Shown one piece after another: positions 43,020 through 52,273 of a stretch of 64,000 nucleotides of DNA. A program made the translations under genes and the position numbers. The notes below the pieces were generated by a model. The model made no database searches. It had not been told where the DNA came from and worked only from the letters and a program-made list of their open reading frames with translations. The stretch is from Bacteroidota bacterium (lineage in GTDB: Bacteria > Bacteroidota > Bacteroidia > Cytophagales > Cytophagaceae): the NCBI GenBank assembly GCA_023391415.1, contig JAEWAY010000036.1, positions 186,001-250,000 on the forward strand, read 5' to 3'. Numbering within the stretch: the first letter of the stretch is position 1; the number at the start of each line of letters is the position of its first letter.

Positions 43020-44936
43020 ATGATTCTGGTTTGGTTAATTCCTTTGCTTCCCTTGTTGGGCTTCACAATAATAGGGTTATTTCCGAAGTATCTGAGCAAA
43101 TCGCTGGTAGGCGGAATCGCCTCAGGCTCTGTCTTAGGTTCGTTCATACTTGTACTTACCCAATTATTCCCGTTTTTAACCGGGACAGCCGAACCTCAGG
43201 TTTACAAACTCTTTGACTGGATTGTAGCCGGATCGATCGATATCGGTTTTTCTTTCCTGATCGACCCATTGTCCGTCTGGATGATGACCGTCATTACAGG
43301 AGTAGGTTTTCTGATTCATGTCTATTCCATATCCTCCATGCATGGAGACGATGGCTTCAAAAGATATTTCGCGTACCTGAACCTCTTTATCTTTTCCATG
43401 CTTCTGCTTGTAATGGGTTCCAACTACCTGGTCATGTACGCGGGTTGGGAAGGTGTTGGTCTTTGCTCCTATCTTCTTATTGGATTCTGGTTTAAGAATA
43501 CCGCGTACAGCGACGCCTCCAAAAAAGCCTTTATCATGAACCGAATCGGCGACCTTGGCTTTTTGCTAGGCATGCTATTTCTACTTTTCCACTTTAATAC
43601 TCTTGATTTTCAGCGTATATTCTCCGAAGCTCCATCAACATTCACGGAGAACTCATGGATTATAATCACCATTACGGTCTTATTTTTTATCGGAGCCACA
43701 GGCAAAAGCGCGCAAATACCCTTGTATACATGGCTGCCGGACGCGATGGCGGGTCCCACGCCTGTTTCCGCGTTGATTCACGCCGCTACTATGGTTACCG
43801 CTGGGATATACATGGTAGTACGATCCAACATATTATATAGCCTCGCGCCATTCACCATGGAGATTATCGCGATCGTCGGACTTGTCACCGCCTTATTCGC
43901 GGCGACCATCGCGCTGGTTCAAAACGATATTAAAAAGGTGTTGGCTTATTCAACCGTAAGTCAGCTTGGCTACATGTTTTTCGCGCTGGGTATAGGTTCT
44001 TACCAGATCGCCATATTCCACGTTACCACACACGCTTTTTTCAAAGCCCTGCTGTTTCTTGGATCTGGAAGCGTTATCCACGCCATGTCCAATGAACAGG
44101 ATATTCGTAAGATGGGCGGCTTAAAGAAATATATGCCTGTCACTTATTTTACCTTCCTTATTGGTACACTGGCGATCGCGGGTATTCCTCCATTGGCGGG
44201 ATTCTTCTCCAAAGACCAGATACTCGCCAACGCCTGGGCCCAGTCTCCCCTATTATGGATATTAGGTACCGCCGGAGCGCTTATGACGGCGTTTTATATG
44301 TTCCGGCTATTATTCCTTACATTCCACGGAGAGTTTAGAGGTAGTTCCGAACAAAAAGCGCGTCTGCATGAATCTCCATCGCTCATGACTATACCATTGA
44401 TCATTCTGGCTGTTTTATCCGTCGTCGGTGGCTGGATTGGCATTCCGGAAGCCTTGGGAGGCAACAACTTTGTCGTGTCGTTTCTGGCACCAGTCATATC
44501 CGCGCCTTCCGCTCCTCATGAAATAGCGCATAGCACCGAGTATATTTTAATGGCTATATCAACGCTCGCCGTAGTCGCCATGATCGGAATCGCGTTTGTA
44601 TTCTTCGTCAAAAAAGGAGATGTTCCATCATCCGATGAAAAATCCTATTCTCCAACCCATAAACTTCTTTATCAAAAGTACTACATCGACGAAATATACA
44701 ACGCGCTGTTCGTTAGACCCATTCTTTGGTTATCCGGACGCGTTTACAAACTTTTTGAAATTAAAATACTGGACGCGTTTGTCAACTCATGGGGCAAAGG
44801 TGTAAAGCAAAGCGGCTCGGGCTTGAGACTTCTTCAAAATGGAAGCATCAGCTATTATATATTTGTCATGGTTTTGGGAATAATTATCCTGTTATTTCTA
44901 AGCCGAAACAGCGAATTTATATCAACTTTATTTTAA
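43020..44936 (+). CDS. nuoL: NADH-quinone oxidoreductase subunit L
   Basis: NuoL is the distal antiporter-like proton-pumping subunit. The 638-residue length and about 16 helices fit the family. It has the conserved membrane Glu in M-Y-A-G-W-E-G-V-G-L-C-S-Y-L-L-I-G-F (about 140-157) and the Lys in G-A-T-G-K-S-A-Q-I-P-L-Y-T-W-L-P-D-A-M (about 222-240). The region after about residue 515 would provide the lateral helix. It begins 24 bp after nuoK. Confidence 0.97.
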   Translation: MILVWLIPLLPLLGFTIIGLFPKYLSKSLVGGIASGSVLGSFILVLTQLFPFLTGTAEPQVYKLFDWIVAGSIDIGFSFLIDPLSVWMMTVITGVGFLIHVYSISSMHGDDGFKRYFAYLNLFIFSMLLLVMGSNYLVMYAGWEGVGLCSYLLIGFWFKNTAYSDASKKAFIMNRIGDLGFLLGMLFLLFHFNTLDFQRIFSEAPSTFTENSWIIITITVLFFIGATGKSAQIPLYTWLPDAMAGPTPVSALIHAATMVTAGIYMVVRSNILYSLAPFTMEIIAIVGLVTALFAATIALVQNDIKKVLAYSTVSQLGYMFFALGIGSYQIAIFHVTTHAFFKALLFLGSGSVIHAMSNEQDIRKMGGLKKYMPVTYFTFLIGTLAIAGIPPLAGFFSKDQILANAWAQSPLLWILGTAGALMTAFYMFRLLFLTFHGEFRGSSEQKARLHESPSLMTIPLIILAVLSVVGGWIGIPEALGGNNFVVSFLAPVISAPSAPHEIAHSTEYILMAISTLAVVAMIGIAFVFFVKKGDVPSSDEKSYSPTHKLLYQKYYIDEIYNALFVRPILWLSGRVYKLFEIKILDAFVNSWGKGVKQSGSGLRLLQNGSISYYIFVMVLGIIILLFLSRNSEFISTLF

Positions 44937-44956
44937 TTTTCTTCTAATATAGCAAG

Positions 44957-46426
44957 ATGATAACCGCTCTATTAATAATATTTCCATTGTTAGCAGGTAT
45001 TATTACCTGGTTATTAAAAGATAAAAAAGCAGCCTGGTTCGCTTTTGGGGCTTCCTTAGTGGAGTTTCTGATCAGCGTGGTCGCCTTTGTCAATTTTACA
45101 CCGACCACTCAGGCTTACGCCCTCCATCTGAACTGGATTGAAAAGCTAGGTATTTCATTCTATATCGATATGGATGGTATCAGCATTTTGCTGGTATTGC
45201 TTACAACCTTTCTTATCCCACTGATCATTCTGAGCTCTTTTATCAAAGAGCATAAAAACGGACCATTGTTTTACGCGTTAATCCTGTTGATGCAATCCGC
45301 CCTGATAGGCGTTTTTGTGGCTAAGGACGCGTTTTTATTCTATATTTTCTGGGAACTGGCGCTGATCCCCATATACTTTATCGCGTTGCTATGGGGAGGA
45401 GAAAACAGAGCGAAGATAACGTTCAAGTTTTTTCTTTATACTCTTTTCGGAAGCTTGTTTATGCTTATCGGAATTATATACCTGTACCTTCAAACAGGTC
45501 CTGACGCGCATACATTCAGTATCGACGCGTTTTACAACGTCAAGCTAAGTCCAACGGAACAGATGTGGCTATTCTGGGCTTTTTTTCTGGCCTTCGCCAT
45601 TAAAATGCCCCTCTTCCCATTTCATACCTGGCAGCCGGATACGTATTCCGTGGCGCCTGCTCAGGGAACGATGCTCCTCTCCGGCATCATGCTCAAAATG
45701 GGCATATACGGTGTAATCCGCTGGATGCTTCCCATAGTACCTTACGCCATGACAGCGGATTGGGGCGGTCACGCGGCCATCGTACTTAGTGTAATAGGAA
45801 TACTTTACGCTTCCGTCATCGCGGTTATGCAGAAAGATTACAAACGCCTGATCGCGTATGTGTCCATCGCGCACGTTGGACTGATCGCCGCGGGAGTATT
45901 TACTATGAGTCTGGAAGGCCTTCAGGGAGGTATTATCCAGATGCTGTCGCATGGTGTCAATGTAGTCGGACTATTCTTTATTATCGATATCATATTCACC
46001 AGAACCAATACAAGATCCCTGTCCGAACTCGGAGGAATTCGTTCGGAAGCTCCTCAACTAGCGACATTCTTCCTTATAATTTTGTTCAGTTCCATCGCGC
46101 TTCCGCTTACTAGCGGCTTCATCGGGGAGTTCCTGTTGTTTGTCGGCCTGTTTAATTACAACAATTGGCTGGCCGCGCTTTCCGGGTTGTCCATTATCTT
46201 TGGCGCGGTATACATGCTGAGAAGTTTTCAACTATCAATGCTCGGCGAAACTTCGGATAAAACCAAAGGATTCGCGGATGTGACACAATTGGAAAAAGCC
46301 GTACTGATACCTATCACGATACTTGTTTTCTGGATTGGCCTATATCCAAAGATTTTTCTTGATGTATCAGAACCCGCGGTTGTTTCTCTTATCGACGTAA
46401 TTAAAAATACCTATTCTCTGAAATAA
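44957..46426 (+). CDS. nuoM: NADH-quinone oxidoreductase subunit M
   Basis: NuoM is an antiporter-like proton-pumping subunit. The 489 residues form about 14 helices. The conserved Glu lies in FYIFWELALIPIYFIALLWG (about 129-148), and the pumping Lys in F-A-I-K-M-P-L-F-P-F-H-T-W-Q-P-D (about 213-228). It lies 20 bp after nuoL and 2 bp before nuoN. Confidence 0.97.
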   Translation: MITALLIIFPLLAGIITWLLKDKKAAWFAFGASLVEFLISVVAFVNFTPTTQAYALHLNWIEKLGISFYIDMDGISILLVLLTTFLIPLIILSSFIKEHKNGPLFYALILLMQSALIGVFVAKDAFLFYIFWELALIPIYFIALLWGGENRAKITFKFFLYTLFGSLFMLIGIIYLYLQTGPDAHTFSIDAFYNVKLSPTEQMWLFWAFFLAFAIKMPLFPFHTWQPDTYSVAPAQGTMLLSGIMLKMGIYGVIRWMLPIVPYAMTADWGGHAAIVLSVIGILYASVIAVMQKDYKRLIAYVSIAHVGLIAAGVFTMSLEGLQGGIIQMLSHGVNVVGLFFIIDIIFTRTNTRSLSELGGIRSEAPQLATFFLIILFSSIALPLTSGFIGEFLLFVGLFNYNNWLAALSGLSIIFGAVYMLRSFQLSMLGETSDKTKGFADVTQLEKAVLIPITILVFWIGLYPKIFLDVSEPAVVSLIDVIKNTYSLK

Positions 46427-46428
46427 GC

Positions 46429-47820
46429 ATGAATACATTAATTGTTGTCGCGGTACTTGGGATAATATCCATGCTTTCCGACATTCTTGGTTACCGAAAA
46501 ATACTATTTCCCATCGTATTGGCTGGTTTGTTACTGGCTCTGGGCGTTACGGTCTCTGAGTGGAACTCTCAGACTGTCTATTTCGATATGCTTTTGATCG
46601 ACAATTATTCAGTAGCCTTCAGCTCACTGATACTTGGCTTGCTCTTTATATGGATATTACTGAGTCAGGAGCAATACAAGCTGGAGTTTAACATGGCCGA
46701 CCAGTTCGCGCTCATTTTCTTCTCCTCTGTAGGCGCGCTCGTTCTGGTATCCTTTTCAAGCCTTGTAATGCTTTTTATCGGTATTGAAGTAATGTCGATA
46801 CCGCTCTATATTCTGGCTGGAAGCCGTAAAAGTGATCTGCGAAGCAACGAAGCCTCCCTAAAGTATTTTATGATGGGCGCCTTTACTACAGGAATTCTTC
46901 TGTTTGGAATCGCTTTAATATATGGCGCGACAGGATCGTTCGATATCGCGATCATTAAAGAGTACGTGAGCCAGAACGCCACGAGCGGCATATCCGGTCT
47001 GTTGTATACCGGCGTCATTTTCATGATTATCGCCTTGTGCTTCAAAGTATCAGCTGTTCCTTTCCATTTCTGGTCGCCCGACGTATATCAGGGAGCTCCC
47101 ATGATGATTACTACGTTTATGGCTTCCATTGTCAAGACGGCCGCCTTTGGAGCTTTCTACCGCCTGTTTGGATACGCCTTAGCCGATATTGGACATCACT
47201 GGGCGCCTATCCTATCCATAGTCATTATCGCCACAATTCTGGCGGGCAATATCATGGCTGTCAATCAAACCAATGTAAAGCGTATGCTCGCGTACTCCGG
47301 TATCAGTCAAGCCGGTTATATGCTTATGACATTGTTGGTATTGAACGACAACAGCGCCAACGCCTTATTGTTCTACGCTGGCTCGTACGCGCTGGCGACT
47401 ATGACCGCCTTCTTTATTCTTTACATGGTAAGCGAAGGGAAGGAAGACGAAGGCGTTGAAGTATTCAACGGATTGTCGAAAAAGCAACCTCTGCTAGCCG
47501 TCATTATGACAGTTTCCATGCTATCCCTGGCCGGAATTCCTCCGGCAGTCGGCTTCTTCGCGAAGTTTTATTTATTCACGGCGGTATTAAACGCCGGGCA
47601 TACGTCATTGGTAATTATCGCTGTAATTGGCTCCATTATAAGTGTCTACTACTATTTCAAAATAATAATAGCCATATATGGCAAAGAATCTTCATCTGAA
47701 GTTTCACCAAGCCAGGCAAGTTTTAAACTAAGCGCTATCTACCAGACGATACTGATCGTTTTAGTCACCCTCATTGTGCTTTTCGGAATTAACCCAAATA
47801 TTCTTATTGGTGTTATATAG
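46429..47820 (+). CDS. nuoN: NADH-quinone oxidoreductase subunit N
   Basis: NuoN is the third antiporter-like subunit. The 463 residues have about 14 helices with FIGIEVMSIPLYILAG (about 126-141) and the Lys-containing F-K-V-S-A-V-P-F-H-F-W-S-P-D-V-Y (about 205-220). It completes a 14-gene nuoA-N set. The DedA gene follows after 16 bp, so read-through is likely. Confidence 0.97.
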   Translation: MNTLIVVAVLGIISMLSDILGYRKILFPIVLAGLLLALGVTVSEWNSQTVYFDMLLIDNYSVAFSSLILGLLFIWILLSQEQYKLEFNMADQFALIFFSSVGALVLVSFSSLVMLFIGIEVMSIPLYILAGSRKSDLRSNEASLKYFMMGAFTTGILLFGIALIYGATGSFDIAIIKEYVSQNATSGISGLLYTGVIFMIIALCFKVSAVPFHFWSPDVYQGAPMMITTFMASIVKTAAFGAFYRLFGYALADIGHHWAPILSIVIIATILAGNIMAVNQTNVKRMLAYSGISQAGYMLMTLLVLNDNSANALLFYAGSYALATMTAFFILYMVSEGKEDEGVEVFNGLSKKQPLLAVIMTVSMLSLAGIPPAVGFFAKFYLFTAVLNAGHTSLVIIAVIGSIISVYYYFKIIIAIYGKESSSEVSPSQASFKLSAIYQTILIVLVTLIVLFGINPNILIGVI

Positions 47821-47836
47821 TTGTAGATAAATTGAC

Positions 47837-48502
47837 ATGGAATATACTTATGAAGTAATTGAACAGTTGCTTGATCCGGAAAAACTAATACTTTTCGGAG
47901 GTGTCACGCTCATATTACTGATCATTTTCGCGGAAAACGGCATATTTTTCTGCTTCTTTTTTCCTGGTGACACGCTCTTATTTACCGCGGGGATATTATG
48001 TTCAACAGGCTATATCAATACCAATGTTTACCTATTGTGTTTGTTGATATGGCTGGCGGCTATTCTTGGCAACCTGCTCGGTTACGTCTTTGGGAAAAAG
48101 GTAGGCGAGAAGCTCTTTAATAAAAAGGACTCATTGCTTTTCAAAAAGAAATACCTTATCGCCTCCGAAGCGTTTTTCCAAAGGCACGGAGGACTCGCGC
48201 TTGTAATGGGAAGATTCCTGCCAATCATACGGACATTCGCCCCCATATTCGCCGGAATGGTTCACTTCAACTTCAAAAAGTTCTTATTATATAATATCTC
48301 CGGCGGCTTTTTCTGGACATTCAGCTTGGTTCTTCTAGGATATTTCATCGCGGAGGTCTTTCCACAAATCAAAGATTATCTGGAATTCTTCATTATTGGA
48401 ATTGTAATTATCACATGGATACCTGTTATCAGGACCTATCTGAAAGAGCGTAAAAGGCAAAAAGAACAATCCGCTGAGCAACAAGCTACTGAAGATCGGT
48501 AG
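47837..48502 (+). CDS. DedA-family membrane protein
   Basis: This DedA/VTT-domain protein has 221 residues. It shows FCFFFPGDTLLFTAGIL (about 36-52), G-Y-V-F-G-K-K-V-G, and FLPIIRTFAPIFAGM-H with the conserved Arg. Four to five hydrophobic segments precede a basic tail. DedA proteins are linked to undecaprenyl-phosphate or phospholipid flipping and envelope homeostasis. It sits 16 bp after nuoN and probably shares the nuo transcript. An inverted repeat downstream may end the transcript. Confidence 0.9.
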   Translation: MEYTYEVIEQLLDPEKLILFGGVTLILLIIFAENGIFFCFFFPGDTLLFTAGILCSTGYINTNVYLLCLLIWLAAILGNLLGYVFGKKVGEKLFNKKDSLLFKKKYLIASEAFFQRHGGLALVMGRFLPIIRTFAPIFAGMVHFNFKKFLLYNISGGFFWTFSLVLLGYFIAEVFPQIKDYLEFFIIGIVIITWIPVIRTYLKERKRQKEQSAEQQATEDR

Positions 48503-48573
48503 ACGACATATCGTGGTTCTTCAGACATAGTGGGTTTGTAAAGCGGGATTCGTTTATAGAATTTATACAATCC

Positions 48574-48615
48574 ATGATTCGAACCAAAACACGCGTGTGC
48601 TTTGGTTCGAATCAT
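48574..48615. repeat. perfect 15-bp inverted repeat between convergent genes
   Basis: Arms at 48574-48588 and 48601-48615 are exact reverse complements. The 12-nt spacer itself contains a 10-bp palindrome (ACACGCGTGT). It lies between the stops of the rightward DedA gene and the leftward DD-peptidase gene, where a bidirectional terminator would be expected. T-runs on either side are poor, so termination may need a factor or the element may be a protein site. Confidence 0.6.
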
Positions 48616-48677
48616 AATAGTTCTATCTTTCCTTATTGATTAAAACCTCATTATACTCCACCGGGCATAACCAGTCC

Positions 48678-50165
48678 CTATAATTCCACCGCTTTTATCA
48701 ATATTTTTTCTATTTCAGTTCTGATTTGACTATATCCGCCTTCGTAATTATTGATGAGCAGAGAGAAAGACAACAATTCACCATTATTCCTTCTTATATA
48801 ACCACTATAACCGATTACATTATTAAAAGAACCACTCTTCGCCATAATTCGTCCATGCGCCTTGGTATTTCTGGCGAAACCGCGCATCGTACCATGCACT
48901 CCCGCTATAGGAAGCGAACCCACAAAAAAAGTATCGGCCTTCGACTGATACAACAACCTTGCAAGAAAGCCGGCTGATACCGTATTGGCAAGCGACAGGC
49001 CGCTACCATCGACAATTCCCCGTTGATCATCGGAGGATTTATAGCCACTTTTTATCAACCATTCATTCAACACCTCAATTCCCGTCTCTGTACCTCCTTC
49101 CTTCCTGAACCTGTACCCTATCATATTGAGCAACGCCTCCGCGTACAGATTTATGCTGTGATAATTAGTCTCTTTTACAATATCCTTCAGCGGAGGTGAC
49201 GCCACACGGAAAATTGGAATAAGATCTCCGATATAGCTTTCTCTTCCTTTATCCATAAGGTCAAGATTGATAGCTTCGCCACTAACAAGCACATGATGAT
49301 CCATTAATTTTCTTTTCAGGCTATAAGCCGCGAAGTAAGCGGGATCCGGAATCGATCCTTTGATGGAAAACTCCTTAACACCTGCAGGTATGGTTCCTCT
49401 CAAATACCGTGTTGAAGAATAAGGTCCCCCGTATATATACCCATTATCCCCCGACCCTACAGTCCCAGTCTTCATTTCATTAATAAATTTCAAATCCGGA
49501 ATTTCCGGCGCGACACGGGAAACAGTCGCCTGGTCGCCTGGCTTTCCTGGCTTAAAATACAATTTGTAATAATTTTCATGGATATTTATGCCCCCGGATC
49601 CAGCCCCGTAATAATTGCCTATATCCGTCCAAATCCATCCATCGGGCAACATATTGGCGGAAAAGCGACCCGGATCCGCGACAATATCGCCATTGATACG
49701 TTCAATCCCCAGTTTCCGCGTTTCTTCCAACCACAAATTCATTAACTTATCATAATCCGGATAACCGGCAAACCGATTACTTCCCAACGTAGGATCTCCA
49801 CCACCTAGTATAACCACATCGCCTTCCAAAACTCCATTTCGGATTACTCCGCTGTAGCCCAGCGTAGTCTCAAATACAAACTCAGGACCTAACATATGTA
49901 AGGCCGCCGCGGTAGTTACCAATTTCAGATTGGAAGCCGGCATCAAAAGCTTATTGGCGTTATATTCAATCAGCGGCTTGCCTGTCCCATCCAGAAGGGA
50001 GAAAGCGAAATATCCGTTCACCAGCGATGAAGAAACCGCCAGTCGCTCTATCTCCTTTCTGAAAGAGACAAGAGGCTCTGGTTCCTGTTTCCAGCAAACC
50101 GATGAAAAAACGACGATAAAAAAAAGTCCGCGAAGAAAATTCGCGGACGTATGAATAAAACGCAT
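48678..50165 (-). CDS. dacB: PBP4-type D-alanyl-D-alanine carboxypeptidase/endopeptidase
   Basis: This 495-residue periplasmic serine enzyme trims or cleaves peptidoglycan peptide cross-links. After a hydrophobic N-terminal export signal (about 8-24), the S-x-x-K catalytic motif is S78-N-L-K81 in MPASNLKLVTTAA. The S-x-N motif is in NYHSINLYAEALL, and the K-[ST]-G motif is in MAKSGSFNNVIGYSG. A large insertion between S-x-x-K and S-x-N is normal for the S13 family. The methylglyoxal synthase gene ends 6 bp upstream on the same strand. Confidence 0.94.
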   Translation of the reverse strand: MRFIHTSANFLRGLFFIVVFSSVCWKQEPEPLVSFRKEIERLAVSSSLVNGYFAFSLLDGTGKPLIEYNANKLLMPASNLKLVTTAAALHMLGPEFVFETTLGYSGVIRNGVLEGDVVILGGGDPTLGSNRFAGYPDYDKLMNLWLEETRKLGIERINGDIVADPGRFSANMLPDGWIWTDIGNYYGAGSGGINIHENYYKLYFKPGKPGDQATVSRVAPEIPDLKFINEMKTGTVGSGDNGYIYGGPYSSTRYLRGTIPAGVKEFSIKGSIPDPAYFAAYSLKRKLMDHHVLVSGEAINLDLMDKGRESYIGDLIPIFRVASPPLKDIVKETNYHSINLYAEALLNMIGYRFRKEGGTETGIEVLNEWLIKSGYKSSDDQRGIVDGSGLSLANTVSAGFLARLLYQSKADTFFVGSLPIAGVHGTMRGFARNTKAHGRIMAKSGSFNNVIGYSGYIRRNNGELLSFSLLINNYEGGYSQIRTEIEKILIKAVEL

Positions 50166-50171
50166 AATCGC

Positions 50172-50552
50172 TTATTTAGACATTTGAAAATACCCTCGGA
50201 GAATCAGATCCGCCGTTTTGGGGTTAGTAGCCAATGGCACGTCGTGCACATCGCAAAGCCGCATCAACATTTGTACATCTGGTTCGTGCGGATGCTTACC
50301 CAGAGGGTCCCGAAAGAATATTACCATGTCCAGTTCCTTCTGCGCGACCATAGCCGCTATTTGCGCGTCTCCACCTAAGGGTCCCGAAAGCTTGGGCTCC
50401 ACATGTAGGCCTGTTTTCAGCACATAGGAGCCGGTAGTTCCCGTCGCTACAAATGAATAATCTTTCAATTGCTCTATCCGTTGCGCGAGAAAATTGACCA
50501 TATCCGCCTTCTTACTGTCATGCGCGATTACCGCGATCTTTTTTGTATTCAT
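50172..50552 (-). CDS. mgsA: methylglyoxal synthase
   Basis: MgsA converts dihydroxyacetone phosphate to methylglyoxal and phosphate, a glycolytic overflow route. The 126-residue protein (second of two adjacent Met codons taken as start) has IAHDSKKADMV with the catalytic-region His and Asp. It also has ATGTTGSYV for phosphate binding, LSGPLGGDAQIAAMV with the catalytic Asp, and DPLGKHPHEPDVQML with the active-site His residues. It lies just upstream of dacB on the same strand. Confidence 0.96.
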   Translation of the reverse strand: MNTKKIAVIAHDSKKADMVNFLAQRIEQLKDYSFVATGTTGSYVLKTGLHVEPKLSGPLGGDAQIAAMVAQKELDMVIFFRDPLGKHPHEPDVQMLMRLCDVHDVPLATNPKTADLILRGYFQMSK

Positions 50553-50571
50553 CATGAATTATAATTTGAAT

Positions 50572-50594
50572 AAAAAAGCCTTCCGAAGAAGGCT
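50572..50594 (-). terminator. rho-independent terminator with UUCG tetraloop
   Basis: On the minus strand, AGCCTTC-TTCG-GAAGGCT forms a perfect 7-bp stem with a very stable tetraloop, followed by a run of T (positions 50577-50572). It lies 25 bp after the stop of the nuclease gene and ends the etfB-etfA-nuclease transcript. Confidence 0.88.
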
Positions 50595-50618
50595 GATTAA
50601 GATTATTGATTGATTAAA

Positions 50619-51248
50619 CTAATTTCGTCTGTTAAGCTCATCTCTGATTCTGGCAGCCCTTTCATAATCCTCCTTGGCCAACGCCTCTTCCAACATAGAC
50701 TTTAACTGATCATTCGTGCTAAACTTAATTTTATCCGTCCCTTTTTCCGCCCCGGCTTCCGCTTCCTTTGAGGCTCCGGACTCTCCAGTCAGTTCTTCTT
50801 TGTCCTCGCCCTCGTCTTCATCCTCATCTTCTTCAATATCGCTAAGAACAATCCCCGCTTCCGAAAGAATATTCTCAAAAGTATATATCGGCACATCAAA
50901 GCGCAAGCCTATAGCGATGGCGTCGGAAGGCCTAGCGTCGACTTCAATGGTATTTATTCCATCCGAACATACAATTTTAGCAAAAAATACCCCTTCTCTC
51001 AAATCGGAGATAACAATTTCCTCAACATTAAAATTAAAACCGGCGGCGAATGATTTGAATAAATCATGCGTCATTGGCCGGTTGGGAACAATTTTTTCAA
51101 TTTCAATAGCGATCGCCTGAGCTTCAAACATTCCTATAATGATCGGTAACCTCCTATTGCCAGTCTCCTCTCCCAGTACAAGCGCGAAGGACCCTGTTTG
51201 AGACTGACTGGATGACAGACCAAGAATCTCTAATTTAATTTTCTCCAC
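50619..51248 (-). CDS. bifunctional nuclease (DUF151) with C-terminal UVR motif
   Basis: The protein has 209 residues. The DUF151 domain (about 1-140) has LPIIIGMFEAQAIAIEIE and RPMTHDLFKSF, plus D-A-R-P-S-D-A-I-A-I-G-L-R, typical of the bifunctional nuclease family. An acidic linker (about 138-165, rich in Asp and Glu) leads to a UVR-like helix pair at about 175-209 (LKSMLEEALAKEDYERAARI). Plant homologues cut RNA and DNA; the bacterial role is not established. It is 11 bp downstream of etfA and shares its transcript. Confidence 0.9.
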   Translation of the reverse strand: MEKIKLEILGLSSSQSQTGSFALVLGEETGNRRLPIIIGMFEAQAIAIEIEKIVPNRPMTHDLFKSFAAGFNFNVEEIVISDLREGVFFAKIVCSDGINTIEVDARPSDAIAIGLRFDVPIYTFENILSEAGIVLSDIEEDEDEDEGEDKEELTGESGASKEAEAGAEKGTDKIKFSTNDQLKSMLEEALAKEDYERAARIRDELNRRN

Positions 51249-51259
51249 TTAAACCTTTG

Positions 51260-52216
51260 TTACATTTTCTTTGCCGCTTCCGTAAGCTTGGGCACGACTT
51301 CAAAGACATCGCCGACGATTCCATAATCCGCCGCTTTAAAAAAAGGCGCCTCCGGATCTTTATTTATAACAACAATGACCTTGGAAGAATTTACTCCCGC
51401 AAGATGTTGAATTGCTCCCGAAATTCCTAATGCAATATACAAATTCGGACTAACCTTTACGCCTGTCTGGCCGACATGCTCATGGTGCGGTCTCCAGCCC
51501 ACATCGGATACAGGTTTTGAACAGCCAGTTCCCGCCCCTAGCGCTTTCGCGAGATCTTCCAGTACCTTCCAGTTCTCCGGACCTTTCATGCCGCGGCCTC
51601 CGGAAACGACAATATCCGCTTCAGTCAGGAGCACGTCGCCACTAGCCTTCTCTACTTCTTTTACTTTCACTTTAAGATCCTCCGCGGGAACGTTTGGAGT
51701 AATTCTTTCAACATCGGCCGTACCGCCTACTTCTTTCGGCTGAACAGCGTTTTTCGCCACTGACAGTACAACTTTGGGTGTCTGGGCTATCGCGTAAGCG
51801 AACGCCTTACCCGTATATATCGCGCGCTTCACCTTGACTCCGGAAGATAAGTCCGGCAATTCAAGCGCTCCCGCAATAACACCCGCTTTTAGCTTTCCGG
51901 CCAGACGAGACGCGGCCGCGTCCAAAGTCGAAGACTTGGGCAAAACCACGATATCCGCGTCGCTTTTTTCCACCACCTGGGCCAAAATCGTAGCGATCGC
52001 CTGACTGCCGTATTCAACCTGGGCCTCCGCCTGAAAAACCTTTTTCACACCATAGTTTCCCGCCAATTTAGCGAGATCCTCATTAATTTCTCCCAGAATC
52101 AAACCTACGCAATCAACGCTTTTCATCTTGGCGACTTCGGCCGCGTAAGACATTGCCTCAAAAGATGATTTTTTTACTTCTTTATCCGCGGAATCTATAT
52201 ATACAAGAACAGACAT
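51260..52216 (-). CDS. etfA: electron transfer flavoprotein alpha subunit
   Basis: EtfA binds FAD and, with EtfB, carries electrons from acyl-CoA and other dehydrogenases to the quinone pool. The 318-residue protein shows the C-terminal FAD-binding signature VVSGGRGMKGPENWKVLEDL (about 207-226). Further on are G-Q-T-G-V-K-V-S-P-N-L-Y-I-A-L-G-I-S-G-A and AVINKDPEAPFF-like VVINKDPEAPFFKAADYGIV. It lies 57 bp downstream of etfB. Confidence 0.97.
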   Translation of the reverse strand: MSVLVYIDSADKEVKKSSFEAMSYAAEVAKMKSVDCVGLILGEINEDLAKLAGNYGVKKVFQAEAQVEYGSQAIATILAQVVEKSDADIVVLPKSSTLDAAASRLAGKLKAGVIAGALELPDLSSGVKVKRAIYTGKAFAYAIAQTPKVVLSVAKNAVQPKEVGGTADVERITPNVPAEDLKVKVKEVEKASGDVLLTEADIVVSGGRGMKGPENWKVLEDLAKALGAGTGCSKPVSDVGWRPHHEHVGQTGVKVSPNLYIALGISGAIQHLAGVNSSKVIVVINKDPEAPFFKAADYGIVGDVFEVVPKLTEAAKKM

Positions 52217-52273
52217 ATCTCAATACATTTAAAAGTTAAACCCTATTAAAAACTGATAAAAAAAACGAACCCG

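Noticed and set aside
48574..48615. Possible tRNA gene or tRNA-derived attachment site
   Set aside because: Only a T-arm-like decamer is present, once on each arm; no acceptor, D or anticodon arms and no integrase nearby.
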